Shown: positions 40,251 through 52,116 of the stretch, piece by piece | Numbering within the stretch: the stretch's first letter is position 1 | Layout of the letters: the number at the start of each line of letters is the position of its first letter | Assembly: GCF_021917145.1 (NCBI RefSeq) | Contig: NC_061072.1 | Location: 13,494,742-13,558,741 of the forward strand | DNA length: 64,000 nucleotides | From: Hypomesus transpacificus | Lineage: Eukaryota > Chordata > Actinopteri > Osmeriformes > Osmeridae | Reading direction: 5' to 3' | Translations under genes and position numbers: made by a program | The notes under the pieces: model-generated | The model's database searches: none | Seen by the model: the letters and a program-made list of their open reading frames with translations, nothing else | Told to the model about the DNA's origin: nothing

Positions 40251-40345
40251 AATCAGAATCAGAAAGGGATTTATTTGCCATGAAAGTTTGCACAGACAAG
40301 GAATTTGCTTTGGCAGGAAGGTGCATACAATAAACATATGGGAAT
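40251..40345. repeat. interspersed repeat fragment
   Basis: AATCAGAATCAGAAAGGGAT followed by TTATTTGCCATGAAAGTTTG and AAGGAATTTGCTTTGG resembles a motif common at many loci in fish genomes. I cannot assign the family with certainty. Confidence 0.45.
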
Positions 40346-42602
40346 CTTAAATTTAAATTGTGGTCTTAACAGAGCGCACCTAGCTACCGCGGCTGCCTTC
40401 GTCGGCGCCATCATAGGAAATTGATAAATACCTGCCAAAAACATTAAAACCAGAAATTGAGTGAACTTGCAATTTCCATCTCCATAACACTGAAGAAAAC
40501 CTGCTAATGTACTTGATTTCAGCCTTTTTAATCCTGTCAAGTAATGTTCATTTAAATCCAGACTTTAAAGCTAGTCATGTAATTTGCTTCAACAGAACAC
40601 AGTGATTCCCATTTTACAAATAAATAATAGTAATAAATTATAAAATAATTCATGTTGTTATTGTTTAAAAAAACGGTATTGTTAAAATGTTTTTAACAAA
40701 TGTGATTAAATAAATAATACTGCTTTGGGTTCCCTTACATATATGGATGTAAGGGATCTATTACATTCATGGTTCCAGGGAAACTCCACTTTTAGATGTT
40801 TGCCCTCAGGTAAAGACATAGTACCTGTGCTTGTTCCTCGTTGTCACTTGATGATGGGATATGCCTGTAAAATCGCTCACCTGAAATGTGACCAACAATG
40901 GATTATGGAGCTGCATTCCTGGACCTAGTCTAAAGCGTTAGAGTAGCCGAAGCCTACCTTCAGAAATACCAGGATTTCCCAATCTCTTCTCCTGGAACAC
41001 ACCCTACGTAATGTAGGAGTACAAATGTTTGCAATGTTTCAGACTCATTCTATCATACCATCTAACTTACTTAAATGGCTACTTACTATAAATTGTACAT
41101 TTTCCATTAGTCAGTGGTACATGTGTTGGTTTCAGGGTCAGGATGTCCCAGGTTTACAATTGAGAGAGTAAGAGAGAGACAGGCCTGGGGACCTGGGATC
41201 AGGTAATAGGTGTCCAGTCAGGCACATGATGAACTCCCTGTAAATGAAACCAGTTACATGATGCATTCTGTCCATGAGAAAACATTCCATTTTACAAATT
41301 CTTCTTTGACAGTGTCTTTCCACAAGAGGCCCTTTTTTCTTCTTCTTTCTGTTTCCAAGCTTTGTACTACCTGGCAGTTTACCTGGCACAGCGTCTTCTT
41401 GACATTCTGTGTATCATGTTTCTGCAGCCTGGCAGTGTTTGGTGTTAAGAGCAGACATAGGTACCTGACACTGCCCGGAAATAAAGGAAGTGTGCAGAAA
41501 TGTTGATGGTTAAGTACAATAAAAATTGTGTCTGGCCTTTTTGTGTGTGAGTGAAACAGAAACACAGCATCACTCATTTTTAACATTACTTTTATATTAA
41601 ATATTCACTTACATGTAACATGCTACTTTCCCCATTTAGACCCTGGTTTGTCTTTGGTAACATACTTGGAAATGACATATACTAGAGTAGGTGATCTGAA
41701 AGGTAGTCTAAGGAGATTTGTACGTTAGGAGCATAAACTGTGTGTTGCATCATGGGTAAATATGGATAGGAACAATGACCCTAGCATAGGAGCTGCAGTG
41801 CAGAAGATAAACAGTACGCAAAAGAGATACGTTTTTTTATTCAAATATACTGGTAACTGGATCTTAAACATTGAGTAAAACTTTAAGTTCATAGCATACA
41901 GGGGATGTTTGTTAGGAGGTTGGCACAGTCATTTACTAAGAACCATTGACATCATTTGGTTCTAAGTTCATCTCTGTGGTAATAGCTTACCACTACCAAG
42001 ATGTACCTAGGATGAGTTCATGATGCAGTAACTCTGCTGAAGAGCTCCCAGTCTGAATGAATGGTAAAATACATATACAATAACATAATATCAAATTACA
42101 AAAGGTGGAGATTTTTCCATAACAGTTCCCTGATCAGATAATTAGAGAGTAGAAACAGTATGGTGATAGTGAGCAGTAGAATCGCCAGCAACGCAGTAAA
42201 CCAGCTTCACAACAAACAAGCTTCCAAGGTGTGGCTGTCAATCAAACCATGTCCTAGACACATGCCCACACACCCTGCTTCTGCCAAACTGCCACAATGC
42301 CCGTTATACCAATGGTAAGGAGGAAATGTTGTGATATCATCTGTCCTTTGTTACAGTATCTTAGGTAAGAATCAGAAGAGATGGTGATCACTGGTAATGG
42401 TGGAATGCCTCAGGTGCCAAGGGTTGCCAGGTTGGAGGAACCTTATCTGAATCTCGGCATGCAATGCTTCAAGTTTCTTTGACCACAAAAACAATGGGTC
42501 GGATTGTTGCCTGTTCCCTAAGAGTATAGAAAGGTTGGTGTTTTGGAACTGACTGAGATTAAAGGACTTCAAATGATCAAATCTTCCAAAAGAAATCTCG
42601 AC

Positions 42603-42864
42603 TAGGCCTGGACTGGTAAACTGGCATACCAGGCAAATGCCCAGTGGGCTGACACACTTGGGGCCGATATGATATGTAATTTATATATGTATAAATCTTT
42701 ATTTGTATATTTTTTATAAACTTGGCCAACGACCGGCCCATAAAGCAGGGACAGCGGCCCATTGGTTCATTTTTCACACTGACACTGGGCTGGCCCAATC
42801 ACATCTCTTAACTATTTTGGTGTACTGGTGGGTAGTGGCCATTTTTTGTCCCAGTCCATCCCTG
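42603..42864. mobile_element. short non-autonomous hAT-type element, 262 bp
   Basis: The left end TAGGCCTGGACTGG and the right end, read on the minus strand as CAGGGATGGACTGG, form an imperfect terminal inverted repeat. A perfect 8-bp direct duplication ATCTCGAC flanks it (42595-42602 and 42865-42872). There is no coding capacity. Size, termini and target duplication fit a MITE of the hAT superfamily. It is unrelated in its interior to the 944-bp element at 13417. Confidence 0.88.
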
Positions 42865-43454
42865 ATCTCGACAAACTGAGTGCTTTTAAATCAACACTGA
42901 AATCTTCTATAAAGTAGCCCCTCCCACTTTTGAAACAGGGAAGATCCTTACAGTAAATGACTCATGTGCTTTGTTTAAGTCAATACAAAGTGAGGCAACT
43001 CTTGTTCCCGTACTGAAGAATAAAGCAAAACACCAATCCTAATCTGTGATTGATCACTTGTCAAATGCTTGGTCAACAATAATTTCCGCCGTGGCTCCTC
43101 CTCCTGCCCCTCCTCCTTCCCCGGGGTACCAGCTGTTTACTATCTCTTCCTTCCCAGAAGCTAAAGACAATGCAACACCTATTCCCTTCAGCCTCCCAGA
43201 AATGACTTGGAAGTACGGGGGAGGTGAATTGCCAACCATAAAGCACAGTGACAGATATCACTGTGATTATGTTACATTCAGTCCAGATAGATAAAACAAA
43301 ACAAATAAAAACATCAGTCTGCTCAATTTAATGGGTTTTCAAGTTGACTATTTTGATAACTTCTTAAATGTAATATTAATTCTCTGAAGAGACAGGAGTT
43401 TTACATTTGACTTTTCCAATGAACGTTAGAATCCTATTCAGGAACAGTCCACCA

Positions 43455-43497
43455 GGACTCTGGATAAGAGCGTCTGCTAAATTATTAAATGTAATCT
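43455..43497 (+). repeat. SINE 3' tail fragment
   Basis: CTCTGGATAAGAGCGTCTGC followed by TAAATTATTAAATGTAAT is the same tail as at 37126, without a recognisable tRNA head. Confidence 0.7.
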
Positions 43498-44504
43498 TGG
43501 TTTGGCTGGACCATTCAATGTTGAACCTCTTCTGATTGGCTCATTGCTTTCATTTTAATTCTAATGTTGGATCTCTGGATTAATTCACAAGTTCAGGATC
43601 TAAGGCTGGCAGATGAGGTTGTTAATCACAAAGTTTAGGTTTTCTGTCCTCTGCCAACTCTAGTTCTAAATCTCTCCTCATGTCTGGTGTTACAACATAT
43701 TTTAAACATAGCATGTATACATATTATGTATAATTAAAGATTGCATGTTGGCATCCACAACATGAATGTTTTTCCAATATTGTTGAGTCATCTCATTGGC
43801 AAGACATTGATCAAACGTAATTGCAGATTTTACAAAATATGTTGTCCATGGACATAAAAGGGGTGCAAAGTAATTGCAAACAAGTGCCTCCATTACCAAT
43901 ACCGGGACCTCTGATAGAATACAGTGAGCAGATCTAATCTGATTTGTAGGAATAGACACAGGGCCTATTCATAGATAGGGTTTCGTGTAAGGAACTAAAG
44001 CAATGACTCTTAGTGGGATTTATGTTTAAACATCATTGCGGGCAATGACATGTATGGATGCTTGACCCTTTCTGTCTCTTGAAAAGCATACCTGTTTGGT
44101 TGATCTAGTCCCTGAGTTGGCTTCAGATCCTTGTTTGTTGTGGTGCCAGCAAAAAGGCATCCTAGCTTTGTAGTTTCTGTTTGTTTAAACAAAATTCTGG
44201 ATTTAGCTGTTCCAGTTTTATGGTTTTGCAGTGGAATAGCAGGCAGTTCTGATGGAAAATATCATTTGTATGTGCATGTTTGTGTGTGTGTGTGTGTGTG
44301 CATGTTTGTGTGTGTGTGTGTGTGTGTGTGTACACGTGCACCAAACAGGCTTTGTCCTCACGACCCAATCAAACAAGGCCCATGTGGCGTTTAATCCACG
44401 TGCCGATGCACCCCCACAGGCCCAGGCAGTCCTGACCTTTACTGAAGAGAGTGTATGTGTTTGTGTAGAAGTCCTGGCACCCTTTCAGACAAACCTACTG
44501 TGCC

Positions 44505-44535
<31 letters not shown>

Positions 44536-44930
44536 ACCCCTGAGATCCACGTGTGGGATAACCCCTTACTTTGAAGAGACACCTGCGCCCCCACTCACGT
44601 GCCCCCCCACCATCCGGGTCTGCATGGGTTGGAGAAATTACAGGTAGATGACAGGTGCAAGTGACTGCACGTGACTGTAGGCAGCTCTCTCCGAGGGGAG
44701 GTTCAGGGAGGCAAGGCAACAGGAACATGGAACACGTGGCCAGTCATGGCAGGGCTCAACAAGAATCCCGGTGATATTATACTTTAATATTCTTAGATGA
44801 ATAATAATTTTTGTTTAAGTATTTTTTATTGAATAGTCTTTGACCCCCCCGCCCAGGTATTATACTTTTGTGTCACGGCGCTAGTCTATTAGGCCTTCCA
44901 GTACTGAAACCACAAGCAGGGAAGAATACA

Positions 44931-45118
44931 TTTACATTTAGTCATTTAGCAGACGCTCTTATCCAGAGCAACTTACAGTAGGTACAGGGACATTCCCCTC
45001 AAGGCAAGTAAGGTGAAGTGCCTTGTCCAAGGACACACCGTCATTTGGCACAGTGGGAATCGAACCGGCAACCTTCTGATAACTAGCCTGATTCCCTAAC
45101 TGCTCAGCCACCTGACTA
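44931..45118 (-). mobile_element. tRNA-derived SINE, near full length
   Basis: Read on the minus strand it starts with an A-box GTGGCTGAGCAGTTAGG and a B-box GGTTCGATTCC. A body with CCTTGGACAAGGCACTTCAC follows, and it ends in the tail GGATAAGAGCGTCTGCTAAA. This is a full tRNA head-body-tail arrangement. It sits about 260 bp upstream of the noxo1 start codon. Clear target duplications were not found. Confidence 0.85.
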
Positions 45119-45377
45119 CAACATTCCTGTTGCAGCTCATTTCATTCTTTGGGCGGTGTCATGCCAAACAATTGAGGACACGTTTATTTAAATCTAAGCC
45201 ATGTTGCCATACATTTGCAAACAATTGCACTCTGTCACGTGTATTCGGACATCTAAACCCCGCCTACTCCTAGTCTGTATTTAGAGTCCACTGTCGCACT
45301 GGGAATCAGAACGAGACGCAGCGGCTAGGCAAACAGTTTAAGTTGGAAGAAAGCCCATAAGTACTCCAGGTGAAAAG

Positions 45378-48300
45378 ATGGGTGAGCAACGGCGATGCGC
45401 AATTAGTGCTCGAATTATTGGAGTGATGCAAAAAGACGAATCCACCAAAAAGGTAAAGTTCACTACTGAAGAAAAAGTGTTCAATTACGTATCTGATAAA
45501 TCTTTAATGATCAATCAATATGATAACTTAAAACGTTTTTTATCAACAGATGTTCATGATATCCATTTTGTGGTCGGATCAGAGTGAAGTGATTATTTAC
45601 AGATCTTTCCACGATTTTAAGAAATTAAATGTAAGTTTTTTTTTATAAAGAGCATCATGGTGGTTGTGATAAGATGTCTGTAGTGTGTTAAGGACACATT
45701 TTAAATAATTCAATTGTAAAATTATCTGTTGTTTTAACAGAAACAATTGAAGAAAAGGTTCCTTGTTGAGAATCCTTTCCGGAAGCAGAACGGAGTCATT
45801 CCTAAATTCAGAGGTAAAGTTTCTACCTGCTGTTTATAACAGAATACATACAGTATGTTGATCATGTAAGGATACTCTCTAGTATTACTGGTCTGCTTTG
45901 GTTTCCACATATCCATTTCGACCTGTTCCTGCTCTGCTTCTTCCCAGACCAAACCATAAAGACCAGCTTCCAGAAGAAGAGTGGTCCAGGGAAAACCCTG
46001 CGCCGCATGAGGTCCCTGGAGTCCTACTGCACTCAACTGCTCAACTGTGACTCCTCTGTGACACAGAGTTCAGAGGTCATCCAGTTCTTCGTTCCAAAAG
46101 ATCATGACCTGCAGCCCGACTTTGCCAAAAACAGGTACGCTACACTAACGCCTGAAAGTGTTTGTAAAAAAGTTTAAATGACAATGTCTAGCAAAGAACA
46201 GGAATTGAAGTAGAACACATGAAAAGGTATTTATATCCTCTGTGACCATGTTTAATAACGAGGGTTTGTTCTAGTGAGAGTGTTGTGTATCCTACGGCCC
46301 GTGCTAGTATCTCGTGAAAGTACCACCCAGACGTGGTTGAGGGAAGGTAAGATAACACCGCATGCCTTTCCTCCACCAGCACTATGATCCTGCCTTCGGA
46401 GGACCTGACGGGGACCGGGCGGCTGGGACAAGGCCACAGCAAAAGTCAGCGTCTGAGCATGGGCAACGTGACACATCCATTTGTGACGCGGATGTACCGC
46501 TGTGTGGCGCCCTACGAGACCAAAGACACCATGAACCGGGCCTTTCCGGTGGCCCTGGGAGAGAGGCTCGACGTGCAGATTAAAGACCCCGCAGGTAACG
46601 GCTTCAAAACACTTCTCTCATGCAGAGGGATTTTTCTCCGTTCAAGTATTCATGGTCCACGTGTCACTTGTTTTTTGGGGACGATTGTGCTGAAATCTTT
46701 TTCTTTCTCTCTCTCTGTCTCTCTCGATTTCTCTTCCTCTTTCTCGTTGGGTCTAGGCTGGTGGCTGGTTGAGAATGAGGATAAGAAGCTGGCCTGGTTT
46801 CCAGCCCCTTACCTGGAGTTGTGTGACGAAGAGGAGGAGGAAGATGAGGAGGATGGAATTCCACTTGGAGGTAAAGTCGATGACCTATTTCAGTTACATT
46901 TTGACAGCGTCATCTAGAATTCTCTGATTTCAGCTGATGGCGTTGTGCATTCAGCGTGTTTTAGACCGGTCATTACAGTAGTTATTCCACCTTGTTACCA
47001 CTAGAGATCAGTGTTAGTTCAGCAGGATATCCTCCCCTCATGCCAAAACGTTGGACCACTTTTATATCATTTTCTGATAAGTTTCTCATGGGACATGAAC
47101 TGATAACCACATAATCAATGTTTCCTGAATGGAGGACCGTGTGAGTAACCCCTTGACTGTTCTTGCAGACAAGCTGTTCTGTGCGGTGAGGACCTACTCT
47201 ACGAAGCAACATGACGAGATCTCCGTTCCTATTGGCTCTGTGGTGGAGGTCCTGAGGCAGTCAGACGACGGCTGGTGGCTCTCCAGGTACGCTGAACCAT
47301 CCGTCTCTCCAGTCTCTCTCAGCGTTAACGGAGCAGGCCCGCCTCTTAGAGAGAATTTCCTCTGAGTAGAGTGAGCGGAATGACGGAGCATGTGAATCAG
47401 GGGCGGTCATCGAGAGTCATTGGAGCCGACACGTTTCAATATGCCGCAAGTTTAATTAAGGAAGTTGTTTAACAATCTCGGTATCATCGAGGTTATAACA
47501 GGCAGGAGAAACTGTCTGCTTGGCATGGCACCAAGAATAACCCAGGGTGTGAAAGTAACATGTTAGACAGGCGTTATTTAACAACAGCTGACAAGGGAGA
47601 GGCAGTGAATCATATCTGTTTGAGATTTCGTCCTGATTGTCTCAAATGTCAAGTGTGAACGCGTTGTGACAAGTGACGAGCGGGTGTGGAGGCTGAAAGG
47701 AAATAGATTTAGGCCTTTCATGTTAGGAGGTCTTTGTAGGATTCAAGGAAATAACAGATCTAATATGAAAACCAATCTTGTGTTTTGGTTATTTATCTCA
47801 TCCATGGTGAACCTATCTCCCACAGATACAATGGCAGAGTCGGCTATGTTCCCTCCATGTACCTGCAGCCCTACCAAAACCCCCGCGCCGGCCTGCACTC
47901 CTTCCAGAGAAAGCTGCATAGTTCCTCCCTCAACCTGGCAACCCAGTCAGTGGTCAGCATATCTGGCAACCGTAACCTTCCTAACCTGCAGGAGAGCAGC
48001 CTGGAGAAGCCTTCCTCTGCCCAGCGAACCAAATGGCTCCAGAAGGCGAGGTCTTTGGATGACCTGTCTGACACCTGGCCCAGCCCGGCCCCCACAGAGA
48101 GGGAGGAGTTGGGCTCCGAGAGCCGGAAAAGCAGCCTCGATGCTTCCAGCACAGGGTCTGAATTCAGCTTCTCCTCTGGGAGCTCCTCAGGTAGTGAGTC
48201 CTCCACCCCCCCCTTCTCCCCCACTGGAGCCGAGCATCAGACTCACCCAGGCAGCCCCTCATCTTCACCCCCCCTGCCTGGGCGGAGCAGCGACGGTCAG

Positions 48301-48492
48301 AGTAGCACTGACGTCAGTCTACCAGCCCTGAGCCTCAGCAGCAGCCCCAGTAAGATGTCTTGCCCCAGGGTGCCCCCCCGGCCCCAGCCCCACGAGATTC
48401 TGACCCGCTGTACCACCATGACCCGCAAGGCTGCCCTGGCCTCCAGAGCCAGACTCCTGCCCCAGCCGTCAGACCTCGTCCTGACCTGCTAG
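45378..48492 (+). CDS. noxo1: NADPH oxidase organizer 1
   Basis: NOXO1 is the p47phox-like organiser that tethers p22phox and the activator subunit to NOX1/NOX3 oxidases at membranes. Eight exons: 45378-45452, 45550-45630, 45741-45813, 45948-46134, 46380-46594, 46757-46870, 47169-47286 and 47826-48492. Phases close, giving 457 residues (human about 370-376). A PX-like domain covers about residues 5-125 (LWSDQSEVIIYRSFHDFKKL). SH3-A is about 177-235 (GWWLVENEDKKLAWFPAPYLE, almost identical to human). An acidic DEEEEEDEEDG linker follows, then SH3-B at about 250-306 (DDGWWLSRYNGRVGYVPSMY). A long Ser-rich tail ends in PRVPPRPQP near 416, matching the proline-rich NOXA1-binding motif, then RCTTMTRKA (human RCCTVTRRA). 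The tail is longer than in mammals. A p47phox/SH3PXD2 identity is less likely given the linker and tail motifs. Teleost databases may call it noxo1a. Confidence 0.93.
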
Positions 48493-49064
48493 AGAGGGAG
48501 GAAAGGGGGGGGGGGGGGGCAGATGGGAGGCCAGGTTAGAGACAGATAAAGAAAAGGATGGAGATTTGGATGGAGAAAGGGTGTTGATGGAGTTTAAGGG
48601 TAACTTGTTGAACGTGACTGCAATCCGACAGATTTTCTATCTAAATTGCATCTACAACTGTATGTTGAATGGGCCTTGTGTTCAAGCCTGTCTGCACTTT
48701 AGTACTGCAACGGGAAGGAGTAAGAGGGTCAATTGTTCAGATAAATCAAGATAGTCGTTTATTCACATATGTGACATGTTAGGGTGATTTAATGTTACAT
48801 TCAAACACAAATACATTTTCATTTTCAGTGGGATACTAATTCAAATGGCCTATGAGCATGAATGGAGTATGTTTATGTTAACACAGAAAAATTCTACTTA
48901 GAAAATGTACACTGTAGATACGTTTGATAGGTTTCTTTCACTGATGTCTAAAGTTTGTTATTCCATAGTGGAACACTACTGTAACCATTTATTAATGAAG
49001 GGAATATGGCAGTTCATTGTAAATACTGTACAAACCCATGTATATGCACCTTTTATAATGTTGA

Positions 49065-49070
49065 ATTAAA
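49065..49070 (+). terminator. noxo1: noxo1 polyadenylation signal (ATTAAA)
   Basis: ATTAAA lies about 575 bp after the stop and is followed by a T/GT-rich stretch (CTTTATTTTCTTGTTGGTTG) at 49100-49120, the usual downstream element. The predicted 3' UTR is 48493 to about 49090. Confidence 0.6.
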
Positions 49071-49090
49071 CAATTTCAAATAACTTTTAC

Positions 49091-52000
49091 ATCCGTGCTT
49101 TATTTTCTTGTTGGTTGTTGATTGTACTGTAGGTGAACACATCAAACAAAAAAAATGGCAGGGAATTAAAAACCAGTAAAAACCAATATTAGGTTTCCCT
49201 AGTAAAATAAATGTTATCTAAGAACAACTTTAACTTGTAAATTACTTGATTTTCACGAATACTACTGGCCCCTCAAGCCTACACCAGACTACACTATCCC
49301 TGTAATCCTGTGGTATTTCTTATTGTTTAAAAGTCATTGTGGACAGGTGGAGGCTCCAGGTGCATTGCCTGTCGGTTGAGGCTGCCCCCCCAAATGAAAT
49401 GCTGTGCCCCCCTCCCCCTATTATAAAAAAAAAGAAAAAAAAAAGGCCCGCCCATCCTATTTGTTCTGGAGCCAAGCCTAATAAGAGATCAAACAAACTG
49501 AAAACAACCTGACAAACTACTCTCCCCAACACAGTCACACAGTCACACACGCACACACTCACACATCCACCCACACACTCATACACACACACACACATAC
49601 ACTTACACATACACTCACAGACCCACACACTCACCACACTCAGGAATGTCTGGCAAACCATCACACAAGCAGATGCCGACACTGATGGATTCCAAAGAGT
49701 GTAGAGGCAGATGCTGCCAAATCACAAATTAAAAGCAACACAGCAGTTGATGAAGTAAAACACACAGATTGAGAATGACCGCAGATCAGCTGCAATCTTG
49801 GCCAGAACCAGATGTTCCATGAAGGCTGGCCTTCCAATGATGTGAGAGAAACCAGAACAGAATTGTGTGGGTGGACTTTCTTTGTTTAACAACTACATTT
49901 ACACAGACAGGGAAAGTCGTAACATTGACTTTTGGAGTGTGTGTGATGTTGTACAGTATATCCAGTCCCATTAGTTAATGTCAATGTGGTTGCTGTGTCA
50001 CCTTAGTCAGCGAAGACATCCATTTTTCATTCATTATTGACCTACCAAGACTAATAGTTGTCCATACAGTATGCCTTCTTATTCAACTATTTGCTTTGCA
50101 GCATCAAAACCTTGGTCTGGCTGCCGATTGGCACGAGCACAGTCAGCTGACTGATAGCGGCAAAATAGTGACTTGCCTTACCCACCAAGGTGGCGGCACC
50201 TCCCTGACTGATATCAAACAATGATGCCACTAGTGTGATAGGATTATTTGGCAACTATTTCCCAAATGAATCATTCATTGTCAACAAGTCACTTTCATAA
50301 AGTCCAGTGTTGAAATTCCAATGGTTAGTGTTGTACTGAATGTACTGATCTGTTTTAAAATGTTAATGAAGTGACTGAGTTTGGTCCAGTCATGAGAGCC
50401 TAATGTTCCTCTGTTGTTAGGGTTGGGTTGTTTTGGCCCTGAAGAAAATGGAGTTTCCCAGCTGGCATCATCCATATTTACTTTCAAAATGGATGTGGTC
50501 ACCTTTCAGAGGTGTGGCTTTATATGATCCACAAAGGAGCCTATTGTGCTCTCTGGAGTCTGACTGTGTTGGAGAACAAGCAGAAGGAAGAGGTTTGATA
50601 GGACACGTACATGCTGGGAAATGATCACTCTCCTGTGACACTTGTAAAACAAAATATAGTTTATGAGATGTGTGTGTGTGTGTTAGTGAGTGTGCACGTT
50701 TCCAGCCTACGTGTGCATGGCATTGCTCCACATTGTAGGGATGGTTAGTCATTAAACAGATATTTAACACAACCTTGCTGAACTCATGAAATGCAATACC
50801 ATGCCATGATACACAGGTGAAAAAAACAGCTCGAATGTCATGTTCCACGTTGACACACATTGTCTCTCAAAGGGTGAAACCCCTTACACCAAACATGAAC
50901 CTACCATCCAGTACAGTCCTGTACAATTCAAAGAACATACAATCACCATGGTACGTTGGTATAATAACACAGAGGTCCCTTGGGTTTAGACTGAACCTTT
51001 CCCCACATTGTTTAAATCAGACATTAAACAAGAACCCTATAGGTCTCTCCCTCTGATCAATACTGTACGTTTGTAATCTCTCATGGATGGCTGCCAGTGC
51101 TGGATGTTATCTCAGGAATTGATCACTATTTTTCTGCCACCATTTGTGTAGTAAATCATTTACAAGTGTTTTGATGAGCTTGATTACATTTCCTCTAAGG
51201 CTGAGCCAAACTTCCCAAAAGTGTTTTGATGAGCTTGACTACCTTTCCTCTAAGGCTGTAAAACGTGAGCAAAGATCCCTTCTATGTCTTCCTGTTGTCC
51301 TTTAATGATTGATACACGTATTTTCTCTTCACATAACCTTTCACCAGACGTGGAATCTAAGCACAATAAAACGTGAATGAGGAACACACCCATTACTGTT
51401 AGGCCTGCACATGGACAACAACAATACGACCACTCCTCTAGCTGCTGAAGGCCATACACAAAAAGACACAGATAAAAATACAGAAATCCTTGACAAGGGT
51501 GAACCTTAGCTTGTGTAGACCCACCAAAAACATTACAGTTTACTGAAGTTATGCAAGTCCAAACGACATATGAGAAAGCTCCATAACAGCTGTGTAATAG
51601 AAACTGCTTTTCAGAGCAGAAGCCTCCATGGATTTCTGAGAGCTCCATTCGTCCCAGCCCCCCTCACACCTGACAGAACATCTAGAGAATGATTGCAAGC
51701 TCCAGGAAAACGCTGGTTGGTGCATCCACAGCCACAACCTCTCCTCTTCTGTGAAAGAGAGAGAAGTAGACAGAGAGAAAGATAGACAGAGAGAGAGAGA
51801 TAGACAGAGAGATAGACAGAGAGAGAGATATAGACAGAGATAGAGACTGGCCAGTGTGCATGTTCAGGTATGGTTGGCTCTGGAACTAGGCTGCTCCAAT
51901 CTGGGTCTTCCTCTGCTGGACCAGCTGAATGAGCCCAGTTTCCAGGGTGTTTTAGCAGTGCAGCCTATTGTTTTGACGTGGTGGCTGTTTGTGTTGTTTG

Positions 52001-52116
52001 TATTGTTGGTTACGCATGCATATGTGTCATTGCCAGAGGGATTGTGCGAGGGAGCTGTGAAAGTAACACTTGCAGCAAGTGTGGCTACATGAAAGTTAAC
52101 AACAGAACAGTGAATC
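49091..52116. other. intergenic spacer noxo1-rnf151
   Basis: No exon recognised on either strand. It contains a poly-A/poly-C patch (49384-49445), CA runs (49540-49600, 50670), a GATAGACAGA repeat (51770-51845) and otherwise unique-looking AT-rich DNA. Confidence 0.5.

Larger units (their letters stand above)
38591..45377. other. gid4 3' UTR and intergenic spacer
   Basis: No exon is recognised. gid4 3' UTR occupies the start; possible AATAAA signals at about 40619 and 40708 are unproven. The spacer holds a 28-bp poly-G (38770-38797), a GGAT repeat (about 39150), an interspersed repeat (40251), a hAT element (42603), SINE sequence (43455, 44931), a GT microsatellite (44280-44330) and a poly-C (44503-44520). 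Confidence 0.5.

Noticed and set aside
43046..43294. 82-codon proline-rich frame
   Set aside because: No recognised domain, no splice signals with neighbours; treated as chance.
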